A DNA stretch of 64,000 nucleotides, taken from NCBI RefSeq assembly GCF_003049685.1, contig NZ_PYSY02000001.1, positions 1,054,001 through 1,118,000 of the forward strand. Reading direction: 5' to 3'. The position numbers were made by a program, and so were the translations under genes. The number at the start of each line of letters is the position of its first letter. Position 1 is the stretch's first letter. Of the stretch, positions 1 to 9,524 are shown in pieces. Under the pieces are notes generated by a model that worked only from the letters and a program-made list of their open reading frames with translations, ran no database searches and was not told where the DNA came from. The stretch is from Brucella pituitosa. GTDB taxonomy: Bacteria > Pseudomonadota > Alphaproteobacteria > Rhizobiales > Rhizobiaceae.

Positions 1-14
1 GCAAGGGCATCTGA
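1..14 (+). CDS. nuoJ: NuoJ, last codons (partial)
   Basis: The first bases read as an in-frame tail (Lys-Gly-Ile) ending in TGA at 12-14, eleven bases before nuoK. In this operon nuoJ always precedes nuoK, so this is most likely the 3' end of the complex I subunit J gene. The call rests on gene order only, since three residues carry no family signal. Confidence 0.5.
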
Positions 15-24
15 GGATAAGAAT

Positions 25-333
25 ATGGAAATCGGTATTTCTCATTATCTGACCGTTTCAGCCATCCTGTTTACACTTGGCGTTTTCGGTATCTTCTTAA
101 ACCGCAAGAACGTCATCGTTATCCTGATGTCTGTCGAGTTGATCCTCCTCTCGGTCAATCTCAATTTTGTGGCGTTTTCTTCAGTGCTCGGCGATATGGT
201 CGGGCAGGTTTTCGCACTCTTCGTTCTGACTGTTGCAGCTGCAGAAGCGGCTATCGGTCTGGCAATTCTCGTTGTTTTCTTCCGTAATCGCGGTTCCATC
301 GCGGTGGAAGACGTCAATGTTATGAAAGGTTGA
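25..333 (+). CDS. nuoK: NADH-quinone oxidoreductase subunit K
   Basis: NuoK is a small membrane subunit of respiratory complex I and part of the proton-pumping arm in the inner membrane. The 102-residue product has the expected length and three hydrophobic spans. It keeps the two buried glutamates known to matter for proton transfer in this family, here about E38 (in MSVELILL) and E74 (in AAAEAAIG). A GAGGA sequence lies just before the ATG. It sits between the nuoJ tail and nuoL, 7 bases from the latter, so it is translated as part of the nuo operon. The identification is secure. Confidence 0.97.
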   Translation: MEIGISHYLTVSAILFTLGVFGIFLNRKNVIVILMSVELILLSVNLNFVAFSSVLGDMVGQVFALFVLTVAAAEAAIGLAILVVFFRNRGSIAVEDVNVMKG

Positions 334-340
334 CGGGCAA

Positions 341-2335
341 ATGCTCTATAACGCGATCGTCTTCCTTCCGCTTATTGGCTTTCTTATTGCCGGTCTTTTC
401 GGCAATAAGATTGGCGCCAAGGCGAGTGAATACATAACTTCCGGCCTGATGGTGATCGTCGCGATCCTGTCATGGGTTGTCTTCTTTCAGATCCCGCTTG
501 GCCACGATGCCGAAACGGTCCGTATCCCTGTGCTTCATTGGGTGACGTCTGGTTCGCTGTCGTTCGACTGGGCTCTGCGTGTTGATACGCTGACTGGCGT
601 CATGCTGGTCGTGGTGAACTCGGTGTCGGCTCTCGTGCATATCTATTCGATCGGATACATGCACCACGACCCACATCGCCCGCGCTTCTTTGCCTATCTG
701 TCGCTGTTCACCTTCGCCATGCTCATGCTGGTTACGTCGGACAATCTGATCCAGATGTTCTTCGGCTGGGAAGGTGTGGGTCTGGCATCTTATCTTCTGA
801 TCGGTTTCTGGTTCCAGAAGCCTTCGGCAAATGCCGCCGCAATGAAGGCTTTCGTGGTCAACCGTGTTGGCGACTTCGGCTTCCTGCTCGGTATCTTCGG
901 CCTGTTCGCGCTGTTCCAGTCGGTTGATTACAACACGATCTTTGCTGCTGCTGCGAATTATCTGCCTGCAGAAGGTGCTGCCGATACCGGTGCGGTTGTT
1001 CTCAACTTCCTTGGCTATGAACTGCACAAGGAAACTGCGCTGACCGTTGTTTGCCTGCTGCTCTTCATGGGTGCGATGGGTAAGTCCGCGCAGTTCCTGC
1101 TGCACACATGGCTTCCTGACGCGATGGAAGGCCCAACACCTGTTTCCGCACTTATTCACGCGGCAACAATGGTGACCGCGGGTGTGTTCATGGTTGCGCG
1201 CCTGTCGCCGATCTTTGAACATTCGCATACAGCATTGCTTATCGTGACGATCATTGGCGCAACGACAGCATTCTTTGCTGCAACCGTTGCGCTCGTGCAG
1301 AACGACATCAAGCGCGTTATCGCTTACTCGACCTGTTCGCAGCTTGGTTACATGTTTGCGGCTCTTGGCGTCGGCGCTTACGGTGCAGCGGTATTCCACC
1401 TCTTCACGCACGCCTTCTTCAAGGCACTTCTGTTCCTATGCGCCGGTTCGGTTATCCATGCCGTATCGGACGAGCAGGACATGCGTCGCATGGGTGGTCT
1501 GCGTAAGCTGATCCCGATTACCTACTGGATGATGATGATCGGTACTGTCGCGATCACAGGTCTGGGTGTACCGGGCACGATTATCGGTACGGCTGGCTTC
1601 TTCTCGAAGGACGCCATCATCGAGTCGGTCTTTGCATCGCACAGCCTCGCTTCGGGTTACGCCTTCACGCTTCTGGTTATCGCAGCGATGTTCACAAGCT
1701 TCTATTCATGGCGTCTGATTTTCATGACTTTCTATGGCAAGCCCCGCGCTTCTGCTGAAGTCATGCATCATGCTCATGAATCGCCGCCAGTGATGCTCGT
1801 TCCGTTGATGCTTCTTGCTGTTGGCGCTTTGTTTGCAGGTTTTGTGTTCAAGGAATACTTCTTCGGCCACGAATATGCAGAGTTCTGGAAGGGCGCGCTT
1901 TACACGGCTCCGGGCAATGAAATCCTGGAACATTATCATCATGTTCCGCTGTGGGTTAAGTTGTCGCCGTTCATCGCAATGCTGATCGGTCTGGTTACGG
2001 CCTGGGTGTTCTACATCCGCGCACCACACATTCCGAAGACACTCGCAGAGCGTCATCGCGGTCTGTATCAGTTCCTTCTCAACAAGTGGTACTTCGACGA
2101 ACTGTATGACCTGATTTTCGTCCGTCCTGCACGTTGGCTCGGCCGCTTCTTCTGGAAGGTCGGCGACGGCAAGATTATTGACGGATACGGTCCTAACGGT
2201 GTCGCTGCACGCGTTCTTGATGTTACAGGTCGCGTTGTGAAGCTGCAGTCTGGTTACCTTTATCACTACGCATTCGCGATGCTTATCGGCGTCGCCGCGC
2301 TCGTCACCTGGATGATGCTCGGGAGCTCTCTCTGA
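341..2335 (+). CDS. nuoL: NADH-quinone oxidoreductase subunit L
   Basis: NuoL is the largest antiporter-like subunit of complex I and forms the distal proton channel and the long lateral helix. The 664-residue protein is almost entirely transmembrane. It carries the family signatures [18 protein letters not shown] near residue 145 (conserved Glu) and [20 protein letters not shown] near residue 250 (channel Lys/His region), plus the C-terminal lateral-helix part. Its TGA stop overlaps the ATG of nuoM by one base (TGATG), which indicates translational coupling. Length and motifs are normal. Confidence 0.98.
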   Translation: MLYNAIVFLPLIGFLIAGLFGNKIGAKASEYITSGLMVIVAILSWVVFFQIPLGHDAETVRIPVLHWVTSGSLSFDWALRVDTLTGVMLVVVNSVSALVHIYSIGYMHHDPHRPRFFAYLSLFTFAMLMLVTSDNLIQMFFGWEGVGLASYLLIGFWFQKPSANAAAMKAFVVNRVGDFGFLLGIFGLFALFQSVDYNTIFAAAANYLPAEGAADTGAVVLNFLGYELHKETALTVVCLLLFMGAMGKSAQFLLHTWLPDAMEGPTPVSALIHAATMVTAGVFMVARLSPIFEHSHTALLIVTIIGATTAFFAATVALVQNDIKRVIAYSTCSQLGYMFAALGVGAYGAAVFHLFTHAFFKALLFLCAGSVIHAVSDEQDMRRMGGLRKLIPITYWMMMIGTVAITGLGVPGTIIGTAGFFSKDAIIESVFASHSLASGYAFTLLVIAAMFTSFYSWRLIFMTFYGKPRASAEVMHHAHESPPVMLVPLMLLAVGALFAGFVFKEYFFGHEYAEFWKGALYTAPGNEILEHYHHVPLWVKLSPFIAMLIGLVTAWVFYIRAPHIPKTLAERHRGLYQFLLNKWYFDELYDLIFVRPARWLGRFFWKVGDGKIIDGYGPNGVAARVLDVTGRVVKLQSGYLYHYAFAMLIGVAALVTWMMLGSSL

Positions 2336-3843
2336 TGACCGATTGGCCAATTCTATCTACGGTCACATTTCTGCCGCTCGTCGGCGCCTTGTTGATCCTT
2401 CTCATCAAGGATGACAGCGAAGCCTCGCGTCGCAACATCAAGAATGTTGCGTTGCTGACTACGGTTTTCGTTTTCATTCTCTCTCTGGTTGTCTGGGCTG
2501 GGTTTGATAATTCAAATCCGGGCTTCCAGATGGTCGAACAGGTTGACTGGCTCGGTGGTGGCATTTCCTACCACATGGGCGTTGACGGCATTTCGATGCT
2601 TTTCGTCGTGTTGACTGCTTTCCTCATGCCTTTCTGCGTGCTGGCAAGTTGGGTCGCCATCGATAAGCGCGTCAAGGAATACATGATCGCGTTCCTTATT
2701 CTGGAAACGCTCATGATCGGCGTGTTCTGCGCGCTGGATCTGTTCCTGTTCTATGTCTTCTTTGAAGCGAGCCTTATCCCGATGTTCATCATCATCGGTG
2801 TCTGGGGTGGCAAGCGCCGCGTTTATGCGAGCTTCAAGTTCTTCCTATATACGCTGCTCGGCTCGGTGCTGATGCTGATCGCGATCATGGCAATGTACTG
2901 GCAGGCCGGTACGCTCAATATCGTTGAACTGCTGAAATACGACTTCCCGGCAGGTATGCAGACGTGGCTATGGCTGGCATTCTTCGCGTCCTTCGCAGTC
3001 AAGATGCCAATGTGGCCGGTTCATACATGGTTGCCGGATGCGCACGTTGAAGCACCAACAGCAGGCTCGGTCATTCTGGCCGGTATCCTTCTGAAGCTCG
3101 GCGGCTATGGTTTCCTGCGTTTCTCGCTGCCGATGTTCCCGCTGGCATCTGCCGATTTCGCTCCGTTCGTCTTTGCACTCTCGGCAATTGCTATCGTCTA
3201 CACCTCGCTTGTGGCTCTGGTGCAGGAAGATATCAAAAAGCTGATCGCATATTCGTCGGTTGCGCACATGGGCTATGTCACCATGGGTATCTTCGCAGCC
3301 AATGAGCAGGGCGTGCAGGGTGCAATCTTCCAGATGCTCTCGCACGGTATCGTTTCGGGCGCGCTCTTCCTTTGCGTCGGCGTGATCTATGATCGTATGC
3401 ATACCCGTGAGATTTCGGCCTTTGGCGGTCTCGTCAACAACATGCCGAAATATGCCGTTGCCTTCCTCATCCTGACGATGGCGAATGTCGGTCTTCCGGG
3501 TACGTCGGGCTTTATCGGTGAATTCCTCACGCTGTTCGGTGTCTTCCGCGTCAATACGTGGGTGGCTCTGTTCGCAACTTCGGGTGTGATCCTGTCGGCA
3601 GCCTATGCGCTGTGGCTCTATCGCAACGTGGTGTTTGGTGCGCTGACCAAGGAAAGCCTCAAGGGCCTTCTCGATCTCAGCCCGCGTGAAAAGCTGATCC
3701 TTTATCCGCTTGTGGCCCTCACCATTTTCTTCGGTGTGTATCCAGTGCCGGTCTTCGATGCGACCGCAAGCGCTGTGCATGCACTGGTTAATCATTACGA
3801 CGCAGCGCTGGCGAATGCCGCTAGCGCTTCGCTGGCGCAGTAG
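2335..3843 (+). CDS. nuoM: NADH-quinone oxidoreductase subunit M
   Basis: NuoM is the second antiporter-like proton-pumping subunit of complex I. The 502-residue membrane protein has the conserved FEASLIPMF motif near residue 140, whose Glu is essential in the family. The [21 protein letters not shown] segment lies near residue 225. The start overlaps the nuoL stop by one base. NuoN follows after 16 bases. Nothing is unusual about length or composition. Confidence 0.98.
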   Translation: MTDWPILSTVTFLPLVGALLILLIKDDSEASRRNIKNVALLTTVFVFILSLVVWAGFDNSNPGFQMVEQVDWLGGGISYHMGVDGISMLFVVLTAFLMPFCVLASWVAIDKRVKEYMIAFLILETLMIGVFCALDLFLFYVFFEASLIPMFIIIGVWGGKRRVYASFKFFLYTLLGSVLMLIAIMAMYWQAGTLNIVELLKYDFPAGMQTWLWLAFFASFAVKMPMWPVHTWLPDAHVEAPTAGSVILAGILLKLGGYGFLRFSLPMFPLASADFAPFVFALSAIAIVYTSLVALVQEDIKKLIAYSSVAHMGYVTMGIFAANEQGVQGAIFQMLSHGIVSGALFLCVGVIYDRMHTREISAFGGLVNNMPKYAVAFLILTMANVGLPGTSGFIGEFLTLFGVFRVNTWVALFATSGVILSAAYALWLYRNVVFGALTKESLKGLLDLSPREKLILYPLVALTIFFGVYPVPVFDATASAVHALVNHYDAALANAASASLAQ

Positions 3844-3859
3844 TAAAGGCAAAGGCCCG

Positions 3860-5296
3860 ATGCAAACCGACCTGATTGCTTCCCTGTCTCTCGCAGCTCC
3901 CGAGGTTCTCCTCGCGCTGAGCGGGCTGGCATTGCTTATGATCGGCGTGTTCTCCGGAGAGCGCGCCTCCACACTCGTCAATGGGCTTGCTGTTGCCGTT
4001 CTGATTGCTGCACTGGCTCTTGTCGTTATCTTCCCGCACAACGGCACCGCTTTTGGCGGTGGCTTTGTGAACGATGGTTTTGCGCGTTTCATGAAGGCGC
4101 TGACATTGATCGGCTCCATCGTGACGCTCGTTATGTCTGTCGGCTTTGCGCGTGAAGAAAAGTTCGACAAGTTCGAGTTCCCTGTGCTGATCGTGCTTGC
4201 AACACTTGGCATGCTCATCATGGTGTCGGCATCCAACATGCTGACGCTCTATATGGGCCTCGAACTGCAGTCGCTTGCACTCTATGTGCTTGCAGCATTC
4301 AATCGTGACAGCGTTCGTTCGACAGAAGCTGGCCTCAAGTACTTTGTTCTGGGCGCGCTTTCTTCGGGCATGCTGCTTTACGGTATCAGCCTTGTTTACG
4401 GCTACACCGGCCATATCGGCTTTGCAGAAATCGCCAGCTCCATTTCGGGTGGCGAACGTCAGCTTGGTCTGGTGTTCGGTCTGGTGTTCATTCTGGCAGG
4501 CCTGTGCTTCAAGATTTCCGCTGTTCCATTCCATATGTGGACGCCGGACGTTTATGAAGGCTCGCCAACACCAGTAACCGCTTTCTTTGCCGCCGCTCCC
4601 AAGATGGCTGCAATGGCTCTGATCGTTCGTGTGGTTGAAGGCGCTTTTGCTCCTGTCACCCATGACTGGCAGCAGGTCATCACTTTCGTTGCAATTGCTT
4701 CGATGGTGCTGGGTGCCTTTGCCGCTATTGGTCAGCGCAACATCAAGCGCCTGATGGCTTACTCGTCGATCAGTCACATGGGCTATGCGCTCGTCGGTTT
4801 GGCAGCCGGTACGGTTGTCGGTGTTCGCGGCGTCGCCCTTTACATGGCGATTTACCTCGTCATGACGCTTGGTAGCTTTGCTTTCATCCTGTCCATGCGG
4901 ACGAAAGAAGGCAATGTCGAACAGATCGAAGATCTGGCAGGCCTCTCGCGTACCAACCCGGTTATGGCAACCATCATGACCATGATGCTGTTCTCGCTTG
5001 CTGGTATCCCGCCGCTCGCTGGCTTCTTCGGTAAGTGGTACACCTTCATGGCTGCGGTTGAAGTGGGTCTCTATCCGCTCGCAATCATCGGTATCGTCGC
5101 TTCCGTTGTTGGTGCGTTCTATTACCTGCGCATGATCAAGATCATGTGGTTCGATGAACCGGTAACGACTTTCGTTCCTGCAGCAATCGAGCTGCGTCTG
5201 GTACTGCTCGCTTCGGGTGCGTTCGTTCTGTTCTACGGATTGATCGGTGGCTGGCTCGGCGGTTTGGCTGAAACTGCAGCCAAGACGTTCTTCTGA
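3860..5296 (+). CDS. nuoN: NADH-quinone oxidoreductase subunit N
   Basis: NuoN is the third antiporter-like subunit and closes the nuo operon. I place the start at the ATG at 3860 ([18 protein letters not shown]), giving 478 residues, the usual size. The open frame continues upstream inside nuoM, but that part is not NuoN-like. Fourteen or so transmembrane stretches are visible, with the motif [19 protein letters not shown] near residue 225 and [20 protein letters not shown] near residue 295. birA begins two bases after the stop, so it is probably cotranscribed. Confidence 0.97.
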   Translation: MQTDLIASLSLAAPEVLLALSGLALLMIGVFSGERASTLVNGLAVAVLIAALALVVIFPHNGTAFGGGFVNDGFARFMKALTLIGSIVTLVMSVGFAREEKFDKFEFPVLIVLATLGMLIMVSASNMLTLYMGLELQSLALYVLAAFNRDSVRSTEAGLKYFVLGALSSGMLLYGISLVYGYTGHIGFAEIASSISGGERQLGLVFGLVFILAGLCFKISAVPFHMWTPDVYEGSPTPVTAFFAAAPKMAAMALIVRVVEGAFAPVTHDWQQVITFVAIASMVLGAFAAIGQRNIKRLMAYSSISHMGYALVGLAAGTVVGVRGVALYMAIYLVMTLGSFAFILSMRTKEGNVEQIEDLAGLSRTNPVMATIMTMMLFSLAGIPPLAGFFGKWYTFMAAVEVGLYPLAIIGIVASVVGAFYYLRMIKIMWFDEPVTTFVPAAIELRLVLLASGAFVLFYGLIGGWLGGLAETAAKTFF

Positions 5297-5298
5297 GC

Positions 5299-6129
5299 AT
5301 GACAATGAATAAGGCCGCAGGTGATGGCATGGGTTTCACGCTGGCACCTGCGGCTTTAGCAGACGAATACCGACTGGAGTTCTTTCCAGTCGTTGGTTCT
5401 ACCAATGCAGAGGCGCTTGCACAGGCTAATGCCGGTGATGCAGGGCGCCTCTGGTTCGTTTCTCCCAAACAGGAGAGCGGACGAGGGCGCCGTGGCCGTA
5501 CATGGACCGCGCCCGAAGGCAATCTCGCCGCTACTCTGCTTCTCGTTGATCGCTTCGATCCGAAAACTGCTGCCACGCTCGGTTTTGTTGCAGGTCTCGC
5601 CTTGGCGGATGCTGTTGATGCCGTTTTGCCGGAAGCGGTGGTTGCCAAAGTGAATGTCGCGCTCAAATGGCCGAACGATGTTCTGGTTGATGGTGCAAAG
5701 CTTTCCGGGATTCTGCTTGAATCAACGATGCTCCCTAGTGGATGCTTCGGAATAGCGATTGGCATGGGCACAAACGTTGTCGCAGCTCCTGAAGGCTTGC
5801 CCTATACCGCGACCTCTATCAACGGATTGGGCGGCAATACGGATGCCGCAACGCTGTTTCTGGCACTTTCCGATGCATGGTGTCACTATTACCGCATCTG
5901 GGATGAGGGGCGGGGATTGAACAATATCCGCGAGCTTTGGCTCAAGCGCGCGCATGGTCTTGGTCAGCCCGTTGTGATGCAGTTGAATGGCCGGATTATT
6001 GAAGGCGTTTTTGAAACAATCGATTCGGAATGTCGGCTGGTCATCCGTGAGGACGACGGAACACGCGTCCCGGTGACTGCAGGCGATGTCTATTTTGGAA
6101 CAGCGGCATCAGTTAAAGCCGTTTCCTGA
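5299..6129 (+). CDS. birA: biotin--[acetyl-CoA-carboxylase] ligase
   Basis: This enzyme activates biotin with ATP and transfers it to the carrier lysine of acetyl-CoA carboxylase and related carboxylases in the cytoplasm. The 276-residue protein has the biotinyl-5'-AMP binding loop GRGRRGRTW at 61-69 and KWPNDVLVDGAKLSGILLE from residue 123. A small C-terminal SH3-like region includes the usual basic/acidic strand pattern. There is no N-terminal helix-turn-helix, so it is a monofunctional ligase and not the repressor type of E. coli. It follows nuoN by two bases, a placement common in Rhizobiales. Confidence 0.94.
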   Translation: MTMNKAAGDGMGFTLAPAALADEYRLEFFPVVGSTNAEALAQANAGDAGRLWFVSPKQESGRGRRGRTWTAPEGNLAATLLLVDRFDPKTAATLGFVAGLALADAVDAVLPEAVVAKVNVALKWPNDVLVDGAKLSGILLESTMLPSGCFGIAIGMGTNVVAAPEGLPYTATSINGLGGNTDAATLFLALSDAWCHYYRIWDEGRGLNNIRELWLKRAHGLGQPVVMQLNGRIIEGVFETIDSECRLVIREDDGTRVPVTAGDVYFGTAASVKAVS

Positions 6130-6212
6130 CAGGTTATGTGTGCAAAATACGCTTAAGTTGATGCCATTCCGGGCTTGCAAACTATCGGTAGTCGGTTCAA
6201 CAGAGGCATAAT

Positions 6213-6318
6213 CAGAGCATCTTCGGCGAAGAGTTGGTTTCTTCTCCGGAACAGGATGCATGCTATATCAAAAAGTTAGAGTGTTAAGCTGAATCAATTT
6301 GATAAGAAGGCACTCTAA
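6213..6318. repeat. degenerate two-part palindromic repeat upstream of rnj
   Basis: A decayed copy of the two-module repeat seen at 33168 and 52900. Module A (AGAGCATC ... GGATGCATGC) spans about 6213-6265. Module B runs from TTAGAGTG at 6276 to CACTCTAA at 6318, with an interior resembling the GATTCAAT core of the copy at 33725. It makes up most of the gap between birA and rnj and lies just upstream of the rnj ribosome binding site. Confidence 0.5.
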
Positions 6319-6343
6319 AACGAAGTTAGAACAGGGAGGCATT

Positions 6344-8020
6344 ATGCCCCGCTCACCATCGACGCAATTTGTCTTCCTGCCTCTCGGCGGTGTCGGCGAA
6401 ATCGGCATGAACCTCGCCATGTATGGCTTTGGTCCTGAAGACAATCGTGAATGGATCGTGGTCGACATGGGCGTAAGCTTTGCCGGACCTGAACATCCAG
6501 GCGCGGATCTGATCCTGCCTGACATTCGGTTTCTCGAGGCCGAGAAGAACAATCTGCGCGGTATCATCATTACGCATGCGCACGAAGACCATTACGGTGC
6601 ACTGCTCGATCTTTGGCCTCGCTTGAAAGCACCGGTCTATGCGACGCCATTCACGGCGGGTCTGCTTGAAGCGAAGCGCCAGTCTGAATTTGGCGCGCCA
6701 GAAATTCCAATTACGATATTCAAAGCTGGCGAAAGTTTCGAAGTCGGTCCCTTCAAGCTCGAAGCCATTGCCGTTACGCACTCGATTCCTGAGCCTGTTT
6801 CGCTTGCGATCACCACACCACTTGGCACGGTTGTTCATACGGGCGACTGGAAGATGGACCCCGATCCTTCCATGGGGCCGCTGATCGACGAAGCGCGGTT
6901 CCGCGCAATCGGTGATCGTGGGGTTCTGGCGCTGATCTGCGATTCCACCAATGCAATGCGTGAGGGTGAATCTCCTTCTGAGCGTGAAGTCGGTGATAGC
7001 CTGCGTGAGCTGATTGAGAATGCACGCGGTCGCGTGGCTGTTACAACCTTCTCGTCCAACGTCGGTCGTATCCGTTCCATTACGGAAGCAGCACGCGATG
7101 CCGGACGTCAGGTGCTGGTGGTCGGCCGTTCGATGAAGCGCACGATCGCTGTCGCAACAGAGCTTGGTTATATGGAAGGCCTGCCGGAGTTCCTAAGCGA
7201 AGATGATTACGGCTATATTCCGCGTGAAAATGTCGTGATGATCCTGACGGGCAGTCAGGGTGAACCACGTGCAGCACTCGCGAAGCTGGCGCGCGATGAA
7301 ATGCGCAGCATCGCATTGTCTGCCGGTGACACGGTCATTTTCTCGTCGCGCCCGATTCCGGGTAACGAGAAAGCCATTCTCGACATCAAGAACAAACTCA
7401 TCGATCAGGGTATCAAGCTGATTAGTGATGATGATGCGCTTGTGCATGTTTCCGGCCATCCGCGTCGCAGTGAACTCAAGCGCATGTATTCCTGGGTACG
7501 CCCGAGAATTCTCGTGCCGGTGCACGGCGAAGCCGCACATCTGGTTGCGCAGGGTTCATTGGGTGCCATGGAAGGCATTGAAGAGATTGCACAGGTTCGC
7601 GACGGCGATATGCTGCGCCTTGCACCAGGCAAGGCAGAAATCATCGATGAAGCGCCGGTTGGCCGTATCTACAAGGACGGCAAGCTGATCGGTGACGAAG
7701 ACGAAATTGGCATGGTTGAGCGTCGCAAGCTCGCTTTTGTCGGCCATGTCGCTGTTTCTGTTCTGCTTGATCGCGATTTCAAGATTATGGACGAGCCGGA
7801 TCTCGTCGCATTCGGCCTCCCGGAAGAAGATGGGCAGGGCGATCTGATGGAAGATATCCTGCTTGACGCTGCTATCGAGGCCATCGACAGCATTCCGCGC
7901 GCACGCCGTAAGGATCTCGAAGTGGTTCGTGAATCGGTCCGCCGCGCTGTTCGCTCTGCGACAAATGAGGCATGGGGCAAAAAGCCGGTAGTGACGGTGT
8001 TTATCAACCGGATAAAGTAG
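6344..8020 (+). CDS. rnj: ribonuclease J
   Basis: RNase J is a metallo-beta-lactamase/beta-CASP nuclease that acts in rRNA maturation and mRNA decay with endo- and 5'-3' exonucleolytic activity. I use the ATG at 6344 because GGGAGG sits just before it, which gives 558 residues. The open frame extends 15 codons further without support. The zinc motif HAHEDH is at 78-83, with further metal ligands around HTGDWKMD and the beta-CASP motifs in HVSGHPRRSELKRM and VPVHGE. The C-terminal domain typical of RNase J is present. It is first in a small group with mce and a DUF1467 gene. Confidence 0.96.
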   Translation: MPRSPSTQFVFLPLGGVGEIGMNLAMYGFGPEDNREWIVVDMGVSFAGPEHPGADLILPDIRFLEAEKNNLRGIIITHAHEDHYGALLDLWPRLKAPVYATPFTAGLLEAKRQSEFGAPEIPITIFKAGESFEVGPFKLEAIAVTHSIPEPVSLAITTPLGTVVHTGDWKMDPDPSMGPLIDEARFRAIGDRGVLALICDSTNAMREGESPSEREVGDSLRELIENARGRVAVTTFSSNVGRIRSITEAARDAGRQVLVVGRSMKRTIAVATELGYMEGLPEFLSEDDYGYIPRENVVMILTGSQGEPRAALAKLARDEMRSIALSAGDTVIFSSRPIPGNEKAILDIKNKLIDQGIKLISDDDALVHVSGHPRRSELKRMYSWVRPRILVPVHGEAAHLVAQGSLGAMEGIEEIAQVRDGDMLRLAPGKAEIIDEAPVGRIYKDGKLIGDEDEIGMVERRKLAFVGHVAVSVLLDRDFKIMDEPDLVAFGLPEEDGQGDLMEDILLDAAIEAIDSIPRARRKDLEVVRESVRRAVRSATNEAWGKKPVVTVFINRIK

Positions 8021-8045
8021 CTCTGTTTTCGGGAGAAGGACACTG

Positions 8046-8450
8046 ATGCTTGAACGCCTGAACCATGTCGCAATCGCGGTGCCAGATATAAAGGCTGCTT
8101 CCGCGCTTTACAGCAGCCAATTAGGCGCGAAAGTAACCGCGCCACAAGCCTTGCCTGAGCATGGTGTTACGGTGGTCTTCATCGATGTTGGCAATACCAA
8201 GATCGAATTGCTAGAGCCATTGGGTGAGGGATCACCCATTACCTCCTTCCTCGAAAAAAATCCATCTGGCGGCATGCATCACCTCTGCTATGAGGTTGCG
8301 GATATCATCGCGGCCCGAGATCACCTCAAAGCCGAAGGCGCGCGCGTCCTCGGCAATGGTGAGCCAAAGATTGGTGCGCACGGCAAACCTGTTCTGTTTT
8401 TGCATCCCAAGGACTTCAATGGGACACTGATCGAACTGGAGGAGGTATAA
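8046..8450 (+). CDS. mce: methylmalonyl-CoA epimerase
   Basis: It interconverts the (2R) and (2S) forms of methylmalonyl-CoA in propionate metabolism. The 134-residue product is a single VOC (vicinal oxygen chelate) unit pair with LNHVAIAVPDIKAA at the N-terminus and MHHLCYEV in the second half. These include the metal-binding His residues, and the terminal Glu-containing strand is GTLIELEEV. Length is typical. It lies 25 bases after rnj and two bases before a DUF1467 gene, so the three are probably one transcript. Confidence 0.93.
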   Translation: MLERLNHVAIAVPDIKAASALYSSQLGAKVTAPQALPEHGVTVVFIDVGNTKIELLEPLGEGSPITSFLEKNPSGGMHHLCYEVADIIAARDHLKAEGARVLGNGEPKIGAHGKPVLFLHPKDFNGTLIELEEV

Positions 8451-8452
8451 TC

Positions 8453-8722
8453 ATGTCCTGGGTTTCAGGCATCGCGATTTATTTTGTCATCTGGTGGACG
8501 ACGCTTTTTGCGCTTTTACCGGTCGGCTTGAGAACACAAGCAGAAGAAAATGACGTCACGTTAGGTACGGTTGCCAGTGCTCCTGCGAAGCCACGCATCG
8601 GACTCGCATTTCTGCGTACAACTCTGGTGGCTACGGTTATCTTCGGCCTTTACTATTACATGACGCAGGTCAAAGGTTTCGGCCTTGACGATATCCCGCA
8701 CTTCTTCCCTGATCTGAAGTAA
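8453..8722 (+). CDS. DUF1467 family membrane protein
   Basis: A small inner-membrane protein of unknown function. Its 89 residues begin with MSWVSGIAIYFVIWWTTLFA, a long hydrophobic helix, followed by LLPVGLRTQ and a second span near residues 58-75 (FLRTTLVATVIFGLYYY). The WWTTLF..LP pattern is what I associate with DUF1467. Its position two bases after mce is common in Rhizobiales, but this gives no firm function. A hairpin terminator follows at 8765. Confidence 0.85.
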   Translation: MSWVSGIAIYFVIWWTTLFALLPVGLRTQAEENDVTLGTVASAPAKPRIGLAFLRTTLVATVIFGLYYYMTQVKGFGLDDIPHFFPDLK

Positions 8723-8764
8723 AAGCGGTCGTTCGATCATACTTATTTTTCTGATTTGACGGAG

Positions 8765-8791
8765 CGGTGCCTAAAAATTAGGCGCCGTTTT
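8765..8791 (+). terminator. terminator after DUF1467 gene
   Basis: A ten-pair stem (8765-8774 with 8778-8787, one G-T pair, AAA loop) is followed by TTTT. It ends the rnj-mce-DUF1467 transcript. Confidence 0.7.
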
Positions 8792-9044
8792 GCGTTGAGC
8801 AAGGGGCGCATTTTATTGGAGCATGCCGTGAATCTAAAACTTACTATTTCAGCATAACTGTTTGAATAGATAGACAATTAGCGATGCGAGATACTCCATT
8901 TTTATGGAGATTTTACGAAATGGAAGCGCGCCAAATTTACGCTTGGAGCATAGCGCTGACCATCATTGCAACTGAAAAATAATTAGAAAATCAACGACTT
9001 GTGTTGCGAATGAGATCTCTGCAGTCGGTGGTCGCGTTAAAGCC

Positions 9045-9072
9045 AAAAAAAAAGCAAGGCTTACGCCTTGCT
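9045..9072 (-). terminator. strong minus-strand terminator of the orphan RNA
   Basis: The stem AGCAAGGC/GCCTTGCT with loop GTAA is followed on the minus strand by nine consecutive T residues (9045-9053). No minus-strand protein gene of credible size lies upstream, which implies that the transcript is a small RNA or leader. Confidence 0.88.
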
Positions 9073-9290
9073 AGTCGAATACGCGTTCGACCCGTTTCCA
9101 TTTTACTGGCGGCGGCGGAATTTCGCGCCTGGATCCATCCTCCCAAGACTTTGACCGCGTGAGACAACGGTTTCATTCCGTTGTTAGGCTTGTTGCCGAA
9201 AAAAATAGCGGACTGCACAGCTTTTGTCACCAAAAATCTTTCGAGACGTCATATTTCCTTCGCATTTTTTTCTGTTCTAGTATCTCAGAT
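9045..9290 (-). ncRNA. orphan structured leader-like RNA with strong terminator
   Basis: On the minus strand, AAGGAAAT precedes an ATG at 9252 that opens a 22-codon ORF (to 9184, containing VRYFFRQQA at its end). The stop codon runs into a perfect hairpin (ACAACGG/CCGTTGT, 9164-9184). Next comes GGGAGG directly followed by an 11-codon ORF (9138-9103, MDPGAKFRRRQ). A second hairpin follows (GTCGAA/TTCGAC, 9074-9091), then a terminator. This architecture resembles an amino acid or polyamine leader such as the proteobacterial speF element, but no decarboxylase gene lies downstream on this strand. The class name is a guess. The structure itself is visible. Confidence 0.5.
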
Positions 9291-9524
9291 ACATAATACA
9301 TTGAAAATTAAAGTGAATCCTCAGATGGTCTTTGGGCATCTCTTTTAATACGTACATCAATGATGGTTGTGGACGGTAAAAAGGCTGCTCAGTAAAGCGA
9401 AGCGGAGCGGGTTTTCAACAGCGGCATAACCCGTTATGAAACCGGCAAGTTTGCTTAATTTTTGCCTGATTCTACACACACTCAGTTGTTACTCAGGCAA
9501 TCTCTCTCTTGATCGGTGGTCACG

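Larger units (their letters stand above)
8723..9524. other. 802-bp gap between DUF1467 gene and proS
   Basis: This long gap has a plus-strand terminator at its left end (8765-8791), a minus-strand leader-like RNA with two tiny ORFs and a strong terminator (about 9045-9290), and the proS upstream region. The upstream region includes a CGGGTT/AACCCG hairpin (9408-9433). The part 8800-9040 is AT-rich with no convincing gene. An 80-codon TTG-initiated frame on the minus strand (8991-9233) runs through the RNA and its terminator and is not credible as a protein. Confidence 0.7.

Noticed and set aside
470-1411. 313-codon frame opposite nuoL
   Set aside because: Antisense to a hydrophobic membrane gene, giving a His/Arg/Cys-rich product with no family features.
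8991-9233. 80-codon minus-strand frame
   Set aside because: It starts with TTG, reads through the hairpin and the terminator, and has a different phase from the two mini-ORFs that carry ribosome binding sites.
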